In this document: positions 13,901 to 26,600 of the stretch, one piece after another | Numbering within the stretch: position 1 is the first letter of the stretch | Layout: each line of letters opens with the position of its first letter | Notes under the pieces: generated by a model | What the model saw: the letters and a program-made list of their open reading frames with translations, nothing else | Database searches by the model: none | Told to the model about the DNA's origin: nothing | DNA from: Toxoplasma gondii ME49 | Taxonomy: Eukaryota; Apicomplexa; Conoidasida; Eucoccidiorida; Sarcocystidae | DNA length: 64,000 nucleotides | Direction of reading: 5' to 3' | Assembly (NCBI RefSeq): GCF_000006565.2 | Contig: NC_031469.1 | Span: 1,253,245-1,317,244, forward strand | Position numbers and translations under genes: made by a program

Positions 13901-16648
13901 CGTCGCCACGTGTCTCTCGGTCATATTGACACATGCATTTCGATATCTATCAACATTTATCCTTTTCCCGATAGAAATCTTTGATCTGCGTCTAGCTCTC
14001 TGTCTCGGTACATTCGCACATACGAAGGTGTGACAGGGATCAGAGCACTCGGATGACGAGCCTGAGTCCCCTTTTTTCAGAGACAAAAACGCATGCACAA
14101 AAATTGGCAAAAATCTACAAACGTCCACTCGACTTAGACCAACAGAGTGACACACGCGCCTGCAACGAAAAAATCTGATCTCAGCGCTCAGAACACGGAT
14201 CTCGCATGGTGTGTATATCCACTCGGCAAATGCTTAATGACACCGTCTTTCGTACACTGAAAAGCAAAGCGTCTTTGACCTTCGTCCGCTTTGCTATTTT
14301 CTGAATCACGGGGCACATGCGAACGCCTTGGCGATCAATGGACGAACTACAGACGCATGCAGGCTGTGCGTACAGCGTAGCGAATGACGAATTGCTCGCG
14401 GCCACGGGCATCCAATAGCCACCAGCGGAAGTTCTCGCGGGTGAATCCGAGGAGTTTGATGGGCGGGCGGTAATTCGCGCCGCGTCCAACGATCTCGTCG
14501 AAGTCGTCCAACAAAGCAGCCTGGAAAATGAGTCAACACGGAAAAAGTGGAAACTTCCTTCACAGAAACGAGTCGGCAGGTGCAAGACGGGAGCCTCTCG
14601 AGAGCAGTTCACTCTTGTCTTCGCACCCGTCGCCGATCCCTCGGTGGTGCGCCGGACAGGTTTCTTCAGGAAGAAGTCGCCTTCCCGGAAGCAATGCGCA
14701 GGTCGGTATGTCGTAGCAGAAGCACCGCAATGCGTTTTTGTCGTTTAAGTGAATCTGCTGTAGCTTGGTGGTTTACAAAAGTCTCGAGATGCTTTGAAAG
14801 CCTGCAAAACGTTCTCCTCACCCGGAAAGTGTGTTTCGCATCCAGCGCCCAGCCATTGAGGTGGTGCGCTGCATGCTGTGCGTTAAACTGGTTGCTGAAC
14901 GTGACAAAGCAGAAGCCCTTTGTCATTCCTGAAGACGAAACCAACAGGCAAGAAAACTGTGGGAGCGCCTTGTTCGCTTATCCCGGCTTTCGCTCCTCTT
15001 CATCACAGAAAAGGAAATCTCTCTGCGCATTGTGTGCGCCCCCTATGAACCGTTTTTTGAGGCCAGGACTCTTCCCATTGGTGAAAAAACGCGCTTATTC
15101 TCCAGCGCATTACACGGAGACAGGCCTGTTTAGACACGCTCTCTTTGAGGCAGAAGAACAGACGGAAGCCCAGCACGCAGAACAGCGGAGACACAGAATC
15201 GTCGATCTTCTTTTTCTAGCGAGGACACTCATCTCAAGGCCTAAGCCGTTGTGCGATTGAGGTTGCGAGCCGAGAACATCGACGAAAAGGGCCGTTCTTC
15301 TGACTGACGTATGTGGCAGAAAAGACAACAGGCTCCTCAGCTTTTGCCGGATCACCAGCAGACAATACACAGGCTCGCTGTTCTGAATAAAAGCTCTCGG
15401 AGGAGGTAGCGAGTCGCGAGAAGCAAGACAGTGACCCACCGGTTTCTTCGTTGACAGGCATCGAAATGGTGAGGCCCTCGTTTACACTCTCAGCGCCCTT
15501 CTTCAACAACTCCTCTCCCATCTTCTTGTCTAAGACAAGACGCAGTTTCTCGTGCTTGTCTTTGCCGACCTACAAGGAAGAGACAGAAACGCGCGGCAAA
15601 AACGACTTACGAAACACCGAAGGCATTTAGAAGTCATTGACGAAACGGATGCAATCGAACAGCATGCATTCACTTAAAAAAAAGAGTCAGAGACTCACAC
15701 TTCTGCGGAGATCGCTCTTACACAAAAACACAACGCCAGACACCCGACGACAAAAAGAAAAGAAACAGGGAAAGAGGGATTCCCTAGAAAAGACGCCGCG
15801 CAAGAAAGTCATACACGTTCACCTTTTCCAAAAAACACGAAGTGCCACAAAAAACAAAGTGTCCCATACACACACCTCTCCCTCCTTCAAAAGCATGCAC
15901 ACATAATTATATACGCGCGCATGAATATACACGCATATATATATATATATATATATATATGCGTATATCTGCGTGATGCGCGACGCGCATGTGGTATAGT
16001 TGAGAAGCTATAGAGTGTCAGCATACGCGTCTGCGTGATGGGTCTCCCTCGTTTTTACAAATCGAGTAACACCCGTCACGTTCCTCACATTTGACTGGAA
16101 AGAATACTTCTGTTGATCTACATTTTGTCCATCTTCCCCTCTTCGTGGTGTCGTGACCGATTCCCTGGTCATTTGTGTGTAGGTACAGCAGGGGGACCGC
16201 GCCCCTGAAGAGCTTGGATTTTCGTGTCCCAGAACTGCAGCCATCCCATTCAGTGTTGTTGTTTCCAGTTAAATTTCAGAAACTCCAAACGCTTTCGCAG
16301 CCCTCCCGAGACGCCTAACCGCATTGAAAAGAGGTTTTCCCGGATTAGAGCAAATCACTGAACTCTCTGTTCGGTGAGAACTACACTGTCTGCGCTATTC
16401 GACTTTCGCGAAAGCAAGGAGCTTGCATGCTGTGTACGAACCTTGGGAACACCAACAAGAACGATAGTGGACGGAAAGGAGTAGTCCATCTGAAGAAGAG
16501 GCTCCATCTGAGAAAGCTTCTCCTTCAGCTTCTCCTCTCCTTGTTCAGAATCATCATCTTCGCCTTCGTCGCTGTCTTCAGACAGAAACTCCAGGAGGTC
16601 TTGTTCCTCCGCTGGATGCACATGCGCCAGGACCACAAACCGAGACAT
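6394..16648 (-). CDS. EIF3B: Eukaryotic translation initiation factor 3 subunit B (eIF3b)
   Basis: Scaffold subunit of eIF3, which loads the 43S complex onto mRNA. I resolve 17 exons on the minus strand: 16442..16648, 15440..15569, 14822..14928, 14374..14520, 13568..13727, 12811..12878, 12421..12520, 11969..12156, 11558..11696, 10376..10491, 9296..9440, 8953..9036, 8333..8490, 8045..8180, 7450..7594, 6935..7064 and 6394..6510. Every junction is in phase and the sum is 2,277 nt, 758 residues, close to yeast Prt1 and a little shorter than human eIF3b. An acidic N-terminus precedes an RRM at about 60-148 (TIVLVGVPK; KGFCFVTFSN). The WD40-like propeller follows (about 180-640; FRWWLLD, WSPQGSFLATFHRPG, FSHDDRYVARMG, FRMREKDIPVDN, WTFQG). 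A helical tail ends in an acidic WEDKEEVIEDELE stretch, the eIF3g/eIF3i-binding end in other species. The first and third introns use GTTCGT and GTGAGG donors. Confidence 0.96.
9700..9719. repeat. (GA)n microsatellite
   Basis: About ten GA units inside an eIF3b intron. Confidence 0.9.
10908..10937. repeat. (AT)n microsatellite
   Basis: About 15 AT units inside an eIF3b intron, flanked by TATG/CATA-rich sequence. Confidence 0.95.
12663..12681. repeat. (AT)n microsatellite
   Basis: Short AT run inside an eIF3b intron, preceded by a CA run near 12608. Confidence 0.85.
13827..13842. repeat. (AT)n microsatellite followed by (GA)n
   Basis: AT run that changes into GAGAGA, inside an eIF3b intron. 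Confidence 0.8.
15934..15961. repeat. (AT)n microsatellite
   Basis: About 13 AT units flanked by GCGC- and TGCG-containing sequence, inside the first eIF3b intron. Confidence 0.95.
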
Positions 16649-17288
16649 GTTCACCTCGACATCGAAACATATGCAGAGGGAGAATTATCAAAACTCGACG
16701 GCAACACATGCCGCAAACCCAAACAGACGCTACGGTACATGCGTCGATACAAATCCGAAAAGACCTAGCAGGGGACTTCATCACCCACAAACGACCAGAC
16801 CGTTGCTGGGAAAGGAACATTTAGGATGTCAGAAAGAAACGCCTGGCTTCGTTCTCAACAAGGACAGAACGAATCAAACAAAGGAGACAGAGAGACAGTT
16901 TTTCTGGCGAATCAACCGTTCTCATTTTCGGAAAACTCAGGAAACTGAAAAGGAAAGCGTACCCATACCCCTCAAGTTCTGAAAAGAGATGCGTGGCAGC
17001 TGGTGAGGCTTGTTCGAAACTCATGATTCGATAGAGGGAGGACAACTCTCAGCGGTAGTGCAGAAAGCAAAGTGAGGCAGAGTTAAAATACGCATACTGT
17101 GACGTCTTCCACTTCCTATAAAAGCCATCTCTCAGTCGATCAGAAACGAAACTAACAGTCACAAACAACGCAGGTTCCGCGGTTGAACACGAGTGCGAAA
17201 GCTGTTCACAACGTCTTCAGCTGTGTTTCAGGAACTCCAAATTCCCCTTTACAACACAGAGGGGGTTTCCTCCGGAACTCCTTCATAA
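16649..17288. other. Region upstream of eIF3b
   Basis: Separates the eIF3b start codon from the end of the next minus-strand gene. It should hold the eIF3b promoter and 5' UTR and the 3' UTR of the carrier-like gene. No specific element was recognised. Confidence 0.4.
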
Positions 17289-18910
17289 ACGAGACTTCTC
17301 AGTGTAGATCAGATTCCCTCCAAACAAACCACCGCTGCGTCTATTGGGAACCATTATCTGGAGGCAGTTCAAAAAGCCGCCTCGATACCACCCTCCTCCG
17401 TGTTTCAACAGGCCCACAATGTCTACACGGGCTGGAGACGGCTTAGCGCAGACACCACATCTCCTCCGAACGACAGCTGCCAGAGATTCAATGCACAGAT
17501 CGATTTCGTTTCTGTTCGTCGATGACAGGCCCAGAGCTCGGCAAGTGTAGACCCCCTTTCCACATTGGCAGTGCCTCGCTGCTGAATCAGAGAGTTTCCC
17601 TTGCCGCAGCATTTCCACACTGCCTCAAAACCTCGGGTCGCCTTCGTTACTCCCTTCAGTCACGACAAGAGGCGCGACGCATTGGTGTGGCTGGCGCAAG
17701 ACTGCATGCCCGCCTGGTCGGTCGTTTCTAGGTTTCCACAGGTCGTCACTTCTGTGCAAGAAGAGCGCTTATCGGTTCGCTGAGAACTCGCAGGAAAGGA
17801 GGTAGGAGAGGAAAAAGGGAGAGGCGCCACTCACCTGGGAGGTCGTCCTTATCGATCCGAACCATCTTGCGGTAGGCGCGAGCAGAAGCGGAGATCAGGG
17901 GGGACGTGACGGGCGCCGAAAAGCCGCGATAGACACCCTGGTTAAAGGGGAAAAGGCCGGGGAAGAGAAAACGACGAGAAGGACTGAGGAGCCGGTTAGG
18001 GGAACTCCGTGACTGCGTAAGGGAGAAAAATGTGAAGAAAAAGTGACCCCCCACAAGCTTTGCGACTGGGGACCAGACAGAGGCTTCGAGAGACAGAGGG
18101 AAAAACCGGGAGTGGGCTACGGAAACGAAGGACGAAATGGAACCGGTGACGGATAAGAGAGACAGGCGGAGAACGGCAACGCGTCGTGGGGGCTGAAAAA
18201 CGATTCAAAGTACCATAAATCTCTCAGTGGCGAGGCGGGAAAGTCGGGGCTGCCCCGGTGAAAATTTCCGCCGCAAGACTGACACCTTCTGGCGATGCCA
18301 GATTGAGAAAAAGAAAAGACCTCGAAAGTCCTCGGTCCCGTCGCGCGCGATTTCCAGCCAGCAAACACGCCAAAAAACCCTGCAGCGCTTTCCCCTCAGA
18401 ACTCTCGCGCACACGACACAACCTTCATTCGCTCGTGCTTTCCACTCCCCTGAATTGAGCACTGAGTGCATGCATGCGAAAAGACCGTGTGCCCCCCTTG
18501 TGAGGGAAACCCCAGCAACGTGCAGCATTTCGCCAGCCAGTCCTTGCAGGGCATCGCGCGCGACCTTCTACCTCGTGTTACCGTAGCCCCCCCGAAACAG
18601 CCGATACGCCGTCCAAACCGGAAACTGGGCGGCGTTTGAGCGGCTTTCTCTGCATGGCGTGGAAAGAAGGGGCTTCTTCGCCGAGACGAAGAGACAAGAA
18701 AGGATCCCAATACCTCTCCTAGAATGGCTTTTGCACAGGGTGAAGCGGAAGTGAGAAAGAAGAGCTGTACACAAAACGGAAAAAACGGACTCGGCAAATT
18801 TGCGGGTAGAGTCTTCCGCGTTCGCAGCGACTTGGGCTGCTCGTACGCTGCAGCGGCGCCGAGAGAGTGTGTCGCGAAATCCTGAACGCGATCCATATCT
18901 GTAGGGAAAT
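17289..18910 (-). CDS. Divergent mitochondrial-carrier-like protein (exon structure incomplete)
   Basis: Mitochondrial carriers have three repeats, each with a G-x-Y/F-R-G motif after the first helix. Three such motifs occur here in order on the minus strand: RLFRGGYG near 18590, GVYRGFSAP in the well-defined exon 17835..17937 (GTGAGT donor), and GGWYRGG followed by NCLQIMVPN in the last exon (about 17289..17600, stop near 17289). A possible first helix (DFATHSLGAAAAY) lies near 18870 and a possible third helix (ALQGLAGEMLHVAG) near 18540. The classical P-x-D/E-x-x-K/R signatures are not clear. The frame with RLFRGGYG meets an in-frame TAG at 18568-18570 just before the frame with ALQGLAG, and the 14-base gap is too short for an intron. 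So this may be a divergent carrier, a damaged copy, or partly a coincidence. The 17835..17937 exon and the C-terminal exon are the most credible parts. Confidence 0.4.
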
Positions 18911-19407
18911 ACCGCGTTTCGCTCTTCTTTCGCCACAACAGCAAACATACCGCTGCCTGAGACTTCTCGGCCGTCAACACGCAGTTTAAAACGTCTCTAC
19001 CAAGCTTACTCGACACTTCCGTATCACTCAATCCAGCAACCGAATAGCTTGCTGTACACTACCAGACACACTGCCGCTTTCATGATGTAAAACCAACATC
19101 ACTTTCTCTGTGTCTGTTCTGTATCTTCAAGAGATTTCGAATACTCTTTGCTGGGTGGGGGTGTATGAGATCCCACGGGTTCGGTCTTGACCAGGCCGCG
19201 ACAAGGCATTTCCTTCCCTCGTACCTGGCACATTTCCATCCGCTTTCCCTGATTTCTAAATTTTCTCCACCAAACCGTCATTGCTCCGGGCGCCCTCCTC
19301 TGCCGTTGCACCGTCCAGACGTCCGCGGCGACTGCGGGTCCACTGGGAGGGATTGGCCATCGTCCTGACCGAGAGAACATCACTTACTCTTTCTTCCCGA
19401 GCCCACC

Positions 19408-21246
19408 ATGGACGCTGTAATCGCCGAAGCTGCAGCTGCACTCCCCGAAGTCCCGACGGCAGCAGCGGCGGCAATTGCTGCAGGACAGTGTGCGCAGGAA
19501 CAACGCACAAGAGCAGGTGCCAGGGATGGGAGGCAAGTAGACCATGCACATTCCACCGAGGAGGAGGACGAAGTTCTTGCTCAGCAGATGAGGAAGGAAG
19601 GCATCAATACTCCTGCAGTCCAGGAGAAACTGCTGGTGGTCGAGGGGAAAGAAGTCGCCGTGTTATGCGTCACGTTTTCTGACAAAATCTTTGTCACGAT
19701 TTCTGACAACGGGAAAATGGCCGCTATGGTAAGTCCACAAAAAAGAAAAAAAAGCTCTACGAGAAGGAGGAAGGATAAACTTTCGGTGGTGAAAAAGCGA
19801 AATGTTGGTTCGGTCTCCGGTACAGGAAGTCTGGCGCCTCCCGGAGAACTGCAGGGAATCAGGCACCGCGCGAGTCGGGATATTGCCCCGGGTGTGGTCG
19901 TCGTTGACGGAACGCCAGACGAAACCCCCAGCAGAATCTTCTTCCTTGCTCGCAGGACCGAAGCCGCGATACAAACGGATGGTCTGGCGTCTAGACTAAG
20001 TGCGGATTGGAGCAGCTGCCTTGCGGTATGCATTCCTATGCGTATGCATGGGTGTCTAAAACTTTACTGGCGCATGTGCAGCAGTCTGTGTGTTGTCTGC
20101 CACGCATGCTTGCTCGCAGATTCAAGGTTCTGCAGGATTTGAGCAGGAGCGGGCGGACTTCGGAGTTCGGTTTATCTTCGGAGACAGGTGCGGATGGTGG
20201 ATACAGACTTGATTTTAGAGCTCTGTGTGTCCAGCGTCTCACCACACACAGCCTGCCTTGACAGCTGCTCAGCGTGCTCCTGAACCTGCAGTATTTTCTG
20301 GGAGCTTCACGCTCGGGTGTCGCTGTGAACCCCCTGTCAGAAATAGCTTTCCTTGGCTTTCGCGTATAGCACTGTGTTGGCAGAAACCGCGTACCGGTTT
20401 ATTCCAACAAAAGTGCCTCCTTCGAGCTGAGATGCGTCTTCACCTGTGGTGAAACCGCTCTGTTTCATACCACCGTTCTCTCACAAGACGTTCTCTAGAC
20501 GCACTGTACGGAACGGTGGAAGAGACACGCCTAGCTTGGAATCTGCCGTTCCAGCGAAGTCGAACAAAGAACACAACGCTCCGGGAATCATTGGGGCCTC
20601 AAGTCGCGTCGAAGGGTGACATTGCTTGCTTTCATGTGGTGTGTGGACGTGCTTCAGGCATCGAGAATATTTCCTGGTCTACGCGCGAGAGCTGCTTGCG
20701 ATGATTTCTGCGCAATCCAAGAAAGAGCTCCTTCTGGCTATCTCTATCGGTGTACGTACACCGCACCTTTCGATCGTCAAACGGTGACTGAAGCTTTGAT
20801 TCGCCGCTTGGCAAAGTGTGTTGTCTGGCACGCTGTTTGGTCTCATTTTCTGGCAGTTCTTTTTGTCAAACAATCTTCGGTAGTCAATCTACGACGTCAC
20901 CCACCGGCTGCATTTCTATTCTAACGTGTATTATTTAGCTTCGTTACTTTTGTGGAGTGCTTAAGACAGCTAACCGTGCTAGATTTCGATATTCGACGGC
21001 ATTAAGGTTCCTAGCAAATGCACCTGATGCTTCTGAAGCATATTCAGACGGTAGACTCCTTCTTTACAGGATCCACGTCAGCAGACAGCGCCTGCCCGGC
21101 TTGCCAGTTTCTCTTCCCAGGCGTTGTTCGAGACTGTTGTGCGGAACCTTGTTTGTGTGTCCATTTCTGTTAACCTGCAGGTCGATAGCCCTTCCTTTTT
21201 CAGAGCCGTCATGAGCGGCATTCGCGAAAACTTCCACTTCCACTAG
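19408..21246 (+). CDS. PSMG3: Proteasome assembly chaperone 3 (PSMG3/PAC3-like)
   Basis: PSMG3 pairs with PSMG4 and helps order alpha subunits during 20S proteasome assembly in the cytosol. Exons: 19408..19728, 20147..20187, 20658..20751 and 21181..21246, all in phase, giving 173 residues. The first 65-70 residues are an Ala-rich then acidic extension not present in the 122-residue human protein. The PSMG3 fold follows: CVTFSDKIFVTISDNGKMA (beta hairpin with the conserved GKM), FGVRFIFGDR, a helix and strand in YARELLAMISAQSKKELLLA, then a final helix (FFRAVMSGIRENF) ending at TAG. Exon 2 is only 41 nt. The third donor, GTACGT at 20752, lies inside a perfect palindrome (20749-20762). Assignment rests on pattern similarity to a short, fast-evolving family. 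Confidence 0.75.
20749..20762. repeat. GGTGTACGTACACC palindrome containing a splice donor
   Basis: Perfect 14-base palindrome at the end of PSMG3 exon 3. The donor GTACGT begins at 20752. The same or nearly the same 14-mer recurs elsewhere in the window. Confidence 0.8.
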
Positions 21247-23676
21247 AGCAACGGCTCAACTGTGAAAGAAAACCCGAACCTGTTTATACACTGTAAAACA
21301 CTGCGTCCACCATCGCTTTTTGGGTACAGAGTTGTACCGCATGCTCTCTCACACCTCAACGTGTCTGGCCACGAATTTGTTTCAGCTAGCCGCACCTTCT
21401 TCTGCTTCACTCTTCCCTCACCACCTCAAAAGAGCCCGTCGTCTGCGAAAGATGCTTTCACCCCACTTACGAAGGGACAGACGTTACACTGGAGAATCCG
21501 TGCACCTCGACGCATTTGATTCCCAAGCCGGTCTTGGCGAGTTCCAGTTCTCTGGAATGCCAGCCAACAGGCGACTTTTCTCCGGTGTGTGGACTACGAG
21601 GTTTATTTACGCCCAGTTCGCGTGGGTGTTCGGATTCGTTTTTGTCTTTCGGGACTTGCTCCTCTGTACTGACTTGCTCGTAAAGACTCGCGTTGTACAG
21701 GCGTAGCTGATGGTACAGAAAGTGACTGGACAAGGGCCTAGTTTTTCTTTGGATGTACAGTGGCTACCATTGTGACAAAGACGGTATCTCCGCGACGGCG
21801 CCTCCCGTTGTTGCCTACTCGCTATTGTGATGTAAAACTGGCTTGTGTATCCACACACTTTAAGGGATCTGCTTTCTTTAACGAAATGTAACAGCACTGC
21901 CGAAGTAGCGGATTCCTCAGCCAATCCAGAACAGTAGGACGTTGTATGTTTTCAAATGCAGATATATATATGTATATGATTAAAAATGAGTGTCAACAGA
22001 AAGTAGACACATTTATACTTGGGAGATATGTTTTCGTACTGTTTTCTGCATCCAAGTAGCGCGTATGACAAAGAAAACGCCTATACACTATTGTTGGATT
22101 TCTCACGTTTTCCCTGCGAAGCTGTAAAGTCTGGATCTGATTGATTACGGAACCGCCGGCAGGAAGATGTAACGTTCTTGAGGATTAAAGAAATTCGAGC
22201 CGAATTTTTCTGACGGAGAACGCGGATGAGACGAGCGATGTAGAATGACACCATGTAGAGGCGCGGTCGTGCGGATCCTCAACAATCAACCAACTGAAGA
22301 GAAGGACCTGTCGCACAGCGCGAAAAGACAGCGTCCGACTCAATGCAAACCGCAGTGGGAGAGAAGCACTTGAGGCCAACACCATATGCGTTGACTGAGG
22401 AAGACTGGTTAGAGTGAGCATTGCAATAATGTAGTGGGAGATAGGAAAGAAGCTGACTCCGAATGCTTGCTCACCTGGTACACAGACAGGCGAGCAAATA
22501 GTCGTGTGCCATATGGCACAGACGACAACTAGTCAATCGCTTTCTTTTAGCAGGTGAAACAGGCGAGAGTTTATTGTGTACCCAACATTTAACGGGTAAG
22601 AGGTCATGACGGCGACTTTGCGATCTGAGATGACTGAATTGGTCGTCAGGAGAGTCTAGAGGGAAGCTCGGCGGTTAATCTGGCAAGTATTTGCTGCACG
22701 CCTTGATCTCAGAATTCCCGTTCTACAGAGACAGTCGAAGGGTCTCCATCTTTTCTCTCCAGATGCCGTTGAATCCGAGGTGTGTAACGCATGTAGTTCT
22801 AGCAACATCCAAAGCGGGCGGAAGACATCTCCGGAAAAGGCACGGCCGAGTTGCAAGAAAGTTATCCTTTTCACAGCTAAAATTGAGACTGAAGGCGTCT
22901 GGCCTATCATCTGAATAAAAAACTGCTGTGTTTGACCCTTTGTACAGTGGAAGAATTCTCTGACAAAACTCAACACGCGGCCGTCCAGGTTTCCGTTGCA
23001 TGCGCGCGTGAACACTATTACTGATTGTGTTTGTCTTCAGTTTCTGTTTCTCGTCTTTCCTTTCTCGCCGTTTGCGTCTTCTGTGCATTCCGGGCTTGAC
23101 TCCCGCTGCGCTCCAAGCTTTTTCGCGTTGTCTTTTTCCTCAAGCTGTCCTACGGTTGCTCGGGTGACCCTCCAAAATCGACGTGGCCGCCGGCGACGGC
23201 ACGACCCCACTGCATCTTTTCATCCACTCGAACTTAGGAATGATCAACCGTCGCGCAGAAACTGTTTTCTTGTCCTGTTTTCGACACTGACGCAGGAGCT
23301 GTCGACTCACTTCAGACCACCTGCGCCAGTGTTATGCCGAGAGTGTTTGTCGCGCAGTTTCCAGGAATACCGCTGGAAGAGATCTCGCTGTCTTGACCGA
23401 CACGAAACACTCGCCTGGTGCCTCATCTTTTCCAAGTCCTGAGGACCCTCAAAAAACGTTTCATTCTCTGGTTTTTCGCTCCTGTCAAGCCTTTAATCTC
23501 GTCCCTGTCGCGCGTCATTCCGCTACAGAGTCGCCTGCCTGCGGATAGTCGCCCTCCTTCTCTGGTTGTTTTCCATCCCCGTAACGAATCCTTCACCTGC
23601 ATACCTTTACGTAGAGTTTTCACGGGTGGTCTCTCCAAGAGAATCAGTCTGCCGCGGTCCCTCTTACTTGCTCCTT
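21247..23676. other. Intergenic region between two plus-strand genes
   Basis: Should hold the PSMG3 3' UTR and the promoter and 5' UTR of the CS-domain gene. Contains a short AT tract near 21963. No RNA gene or credible additional protein was found; the small open frames on both strands lack family or splice support. Confidence 0.4.
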
Positions 23677-26600
23677 ATGCCGTCGTCTTCGATTTGTCTT
23701 TCTCCCTTTGTGGTCGCGGCGTTCTTTCTGTTGCGCTGGAGTCTCCCTCTGCTCGACCTGAACTCGTCTCTGTACCTCGTCGACGCTGCCCCTTGTGTCT
23801 CCGAAGTTGCGCAGGGCGGAATAGCGAAGGAGACGGGAGACTGCAGAGTCTCGACGGTCTCCCTTCCGCGTGCGTCTGCAAGACTCCTTCCCTCTCGACT
23901 CGCGGACCATGGGTCGAAAGGTTTCAGGAGCTCGCGCCAGTTGGTACGGAGAGGCTTAGCGCCTCAACTGGCAAGACAGAGGAGCTGCAAGGTGGAGAAA
24001 GGGGACAGTCGAGCTTCCACAGGAGAGACACGAAAGCTGGCGGGAGTGAGGTGCCGCGGAGCGACCCTGTGGACAAAACAAAGCGGCTTTCTGCATTCGT
24101 GTTCGTCGGGAGTTCCACGACTGAACGCTTTTCTTCACCGCTGTCTCCCCGAAGGTCCACCTTCGAGTGTCTCGATGACTCACCGACTCGTTCGCACACC
24201 TCGCTGTCTGTCTCTCGTTCCTCCATCTTTCTCCCTCGTTCCTCGAGGGCTAGAGTCCACTTCTATCACGCCTTCCGCCTTCTTGTCTTCTGCTCTCTCG
24301 CACGCTCCTCCCTGCTTCTCCTGCCCTCGCCTTTCTCTCCCTTCCTTCTCCCTCCGCGGCGCCTCTCCCTCTGCGTGCGAAGCTGCCCGCCCCTCTCTCC
24401 CTCTCTTCTCCAACTGCGACAGTCTGCTCCTCTCAGCCTCTGCCCTCCATCGCTCTCCTCCGCTTCTCCACGACTTTCTCGTTTCGCGTTCTCTCCTTGT
24501 TTCTCGCTCTGCCGTTGTTGCCCGTTCTCTTCCTCCTCGTCCTTTGCGGACCAGAGCTCACGCTGTCCCTGAAAACAGAGACAGTCACGAGCAGCTTCTG
24601 GAGAAATTTCAGCAAGAATTTTCTCGTCTCCAAAGGCTCCTGCCGGCTTCACTGTCGCCTCAGGAACCGGGCGTGTCTGGCGCTTCGCCAGCAAACTCGA
24701 AAACCGAGAAAAGCAGCGCTAGTACAAGCAACAGAGAGAAAGAGAGACTGGGAGAGAGTGGAGAAAAAGGAAGCGACGGAGAGGTGCCGACAATCCAGGA
24801 GCTTCGTGCGGAAGCTCAGCGGGAGGGGAACTTCCCGAAACGGGACCCAAAGGTTTTGAAGGAATTGGAAGAAGTCATCGACGGACTGTACAAGGACAGC
24901 GACGCGTCAAACGACAACCTATTCAACGTACGTACACTGGGTGTTCGGGCCGACGAGTATGGTCCGTGAAATAGAGATGTAGAGAGAGACGCGCGTCGCC
25001 GCCGGTCGTTTTTTTCCAGACATGAACCGTGAACAGTACCCCCCTTTCTGCAGCTGCCTATTTGTGTGTCCAGCATATCTTTGTAGACCGTTCATACGCA
25101 TGCTATACGAGTCTCATTATATCCTTTTCACGAGTCTTCCAATGTCTGTCTGCGTGCAAGTCTTCTGGTTGTGTCATCTCGGTTGCATGTGAACGAGGGC
25201 GTCGTGGCTTGAACTCTGGTGGTGCAGACTGTCGGCCGTAACTGACTTGAGTAAAAGAGAAGAAGCTGTTGATGAATTCGATTTTCTCGTCTCTCCTGCA
25301 GCGTCTGACAAATCTTGTGAAGTCTGGGGCCTTTGGCGAACGCCTGCAAGACGTCTACGAAGAACAAGAGGTAAGGAAAAACCGAAGTGTGCTCGACGAG
25401 GACTCCCTACTCGAGTTGTGCATCGACCACGTGCAGTGTGGGTTCCGAACTAAAGAGGCTTTTCATCCGGTGTTTCATTTCGAGAACTTAGTCCCAAATA
25501 AATGGACGGTGCATAAGGAGCTTGAAATGGGAGAAGGCCTGCAACTTGGCATCCCGCAAACGCGCAAAGTAGCACGAAACAAGACTGCACGTACCAGACG
25601 CTCGGCTCTGCGTCGCTCGCAGGTTTTCTCGGCTTCTTTTCCGGTGCCGGACAAACTATAGAGGGAAGCGAAACATAGGGGAAATGGGTTCAGTTTTCGA
25701 GTTCGCTCACGTCGTTTGCCGGTGTCCCTCAGCCTCCCATCAATGACTGTCTGCATGAGAATGGAAACCACTACTTCGTCCCCGTAACTAGTAATCGACG
25801 TTGTCCCTCGTTTTCCCTCTCCGTTTGTTTCTTCCTGGTTGACTCGTGCGTTCGCTTCCTGACTGCGTGGGTGGTGTAGAAAGCACAACATGAGGCCGAA
25901 GAGGCACAAAAAAGGCGCGAGGCAGAGGATGGCTTCAATCCGCACGACGTAGCAAAGGCCGTACGGGAAGCGGCAGCAGATCCAGCAGCGATGAGAGTCG
26001 TAAAATCGATCATGTCGGCTGGGAATGCACCGGCGCGGGAAGACGCTGGAGAAAAGACTGATCGTCCAAGAGCGGATGCGGACTCCCAGGGCGGAGACGC
26101 GAGCCAAGACACTGAGAGCGAGAGAGCGGTCGAAGATCGGAGACTCCGACAGGCAGCGGAGCAGTTTGCAGAGGCTCCCGAGACGGCAGCCGCAAGGAAA
26201 AACGAAAACGACCTTTTGGACATCATTCGAGGGAGCACGAGACAATACCTCGAGGTGAGGGAAAGGGACGCGGTAGACAGAGAGACGCACAGTGTATGTA
26301 CAGCGGCGTGACACAGAACAGAAATCGTTATTCAGAGCTCCCTCGTTATTGAGCCATCTTCAGTTAGGAACGACGGCTCAGCGACAGATGGAACACGTGA
26401 GGCAGCTAGTTGGGGTCAGTGGATCTGGCCACCATGGCACTAAGGTGGCTATTCAGTTCGGGGATGAGGAAAAACCAGTTGGAGACAATCGATCAGTAGA
26501 AGTCGTTTCTCCATTTGACTTCGGTCGCGCTCATCCACGCGCAACAGGGTACGCCAGGTCTACTGAAATCACACAGACAAAGTGCATACGCCCATATATA

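Noticed and set aside
23418..24572. 384-codon open frame on the plus strand
   Set aside because: Out of frame with the CS-domain exon it overlaps; its Ser/Arg/Leu run is a shadow of pyrimidine-rich coding sequence.
25475..26314. 279-codon open frame on the minus strand
   Set aside because: Antisense to exons 2-3 of the CS-domain gene, whose splice phases and domain content are coherent.
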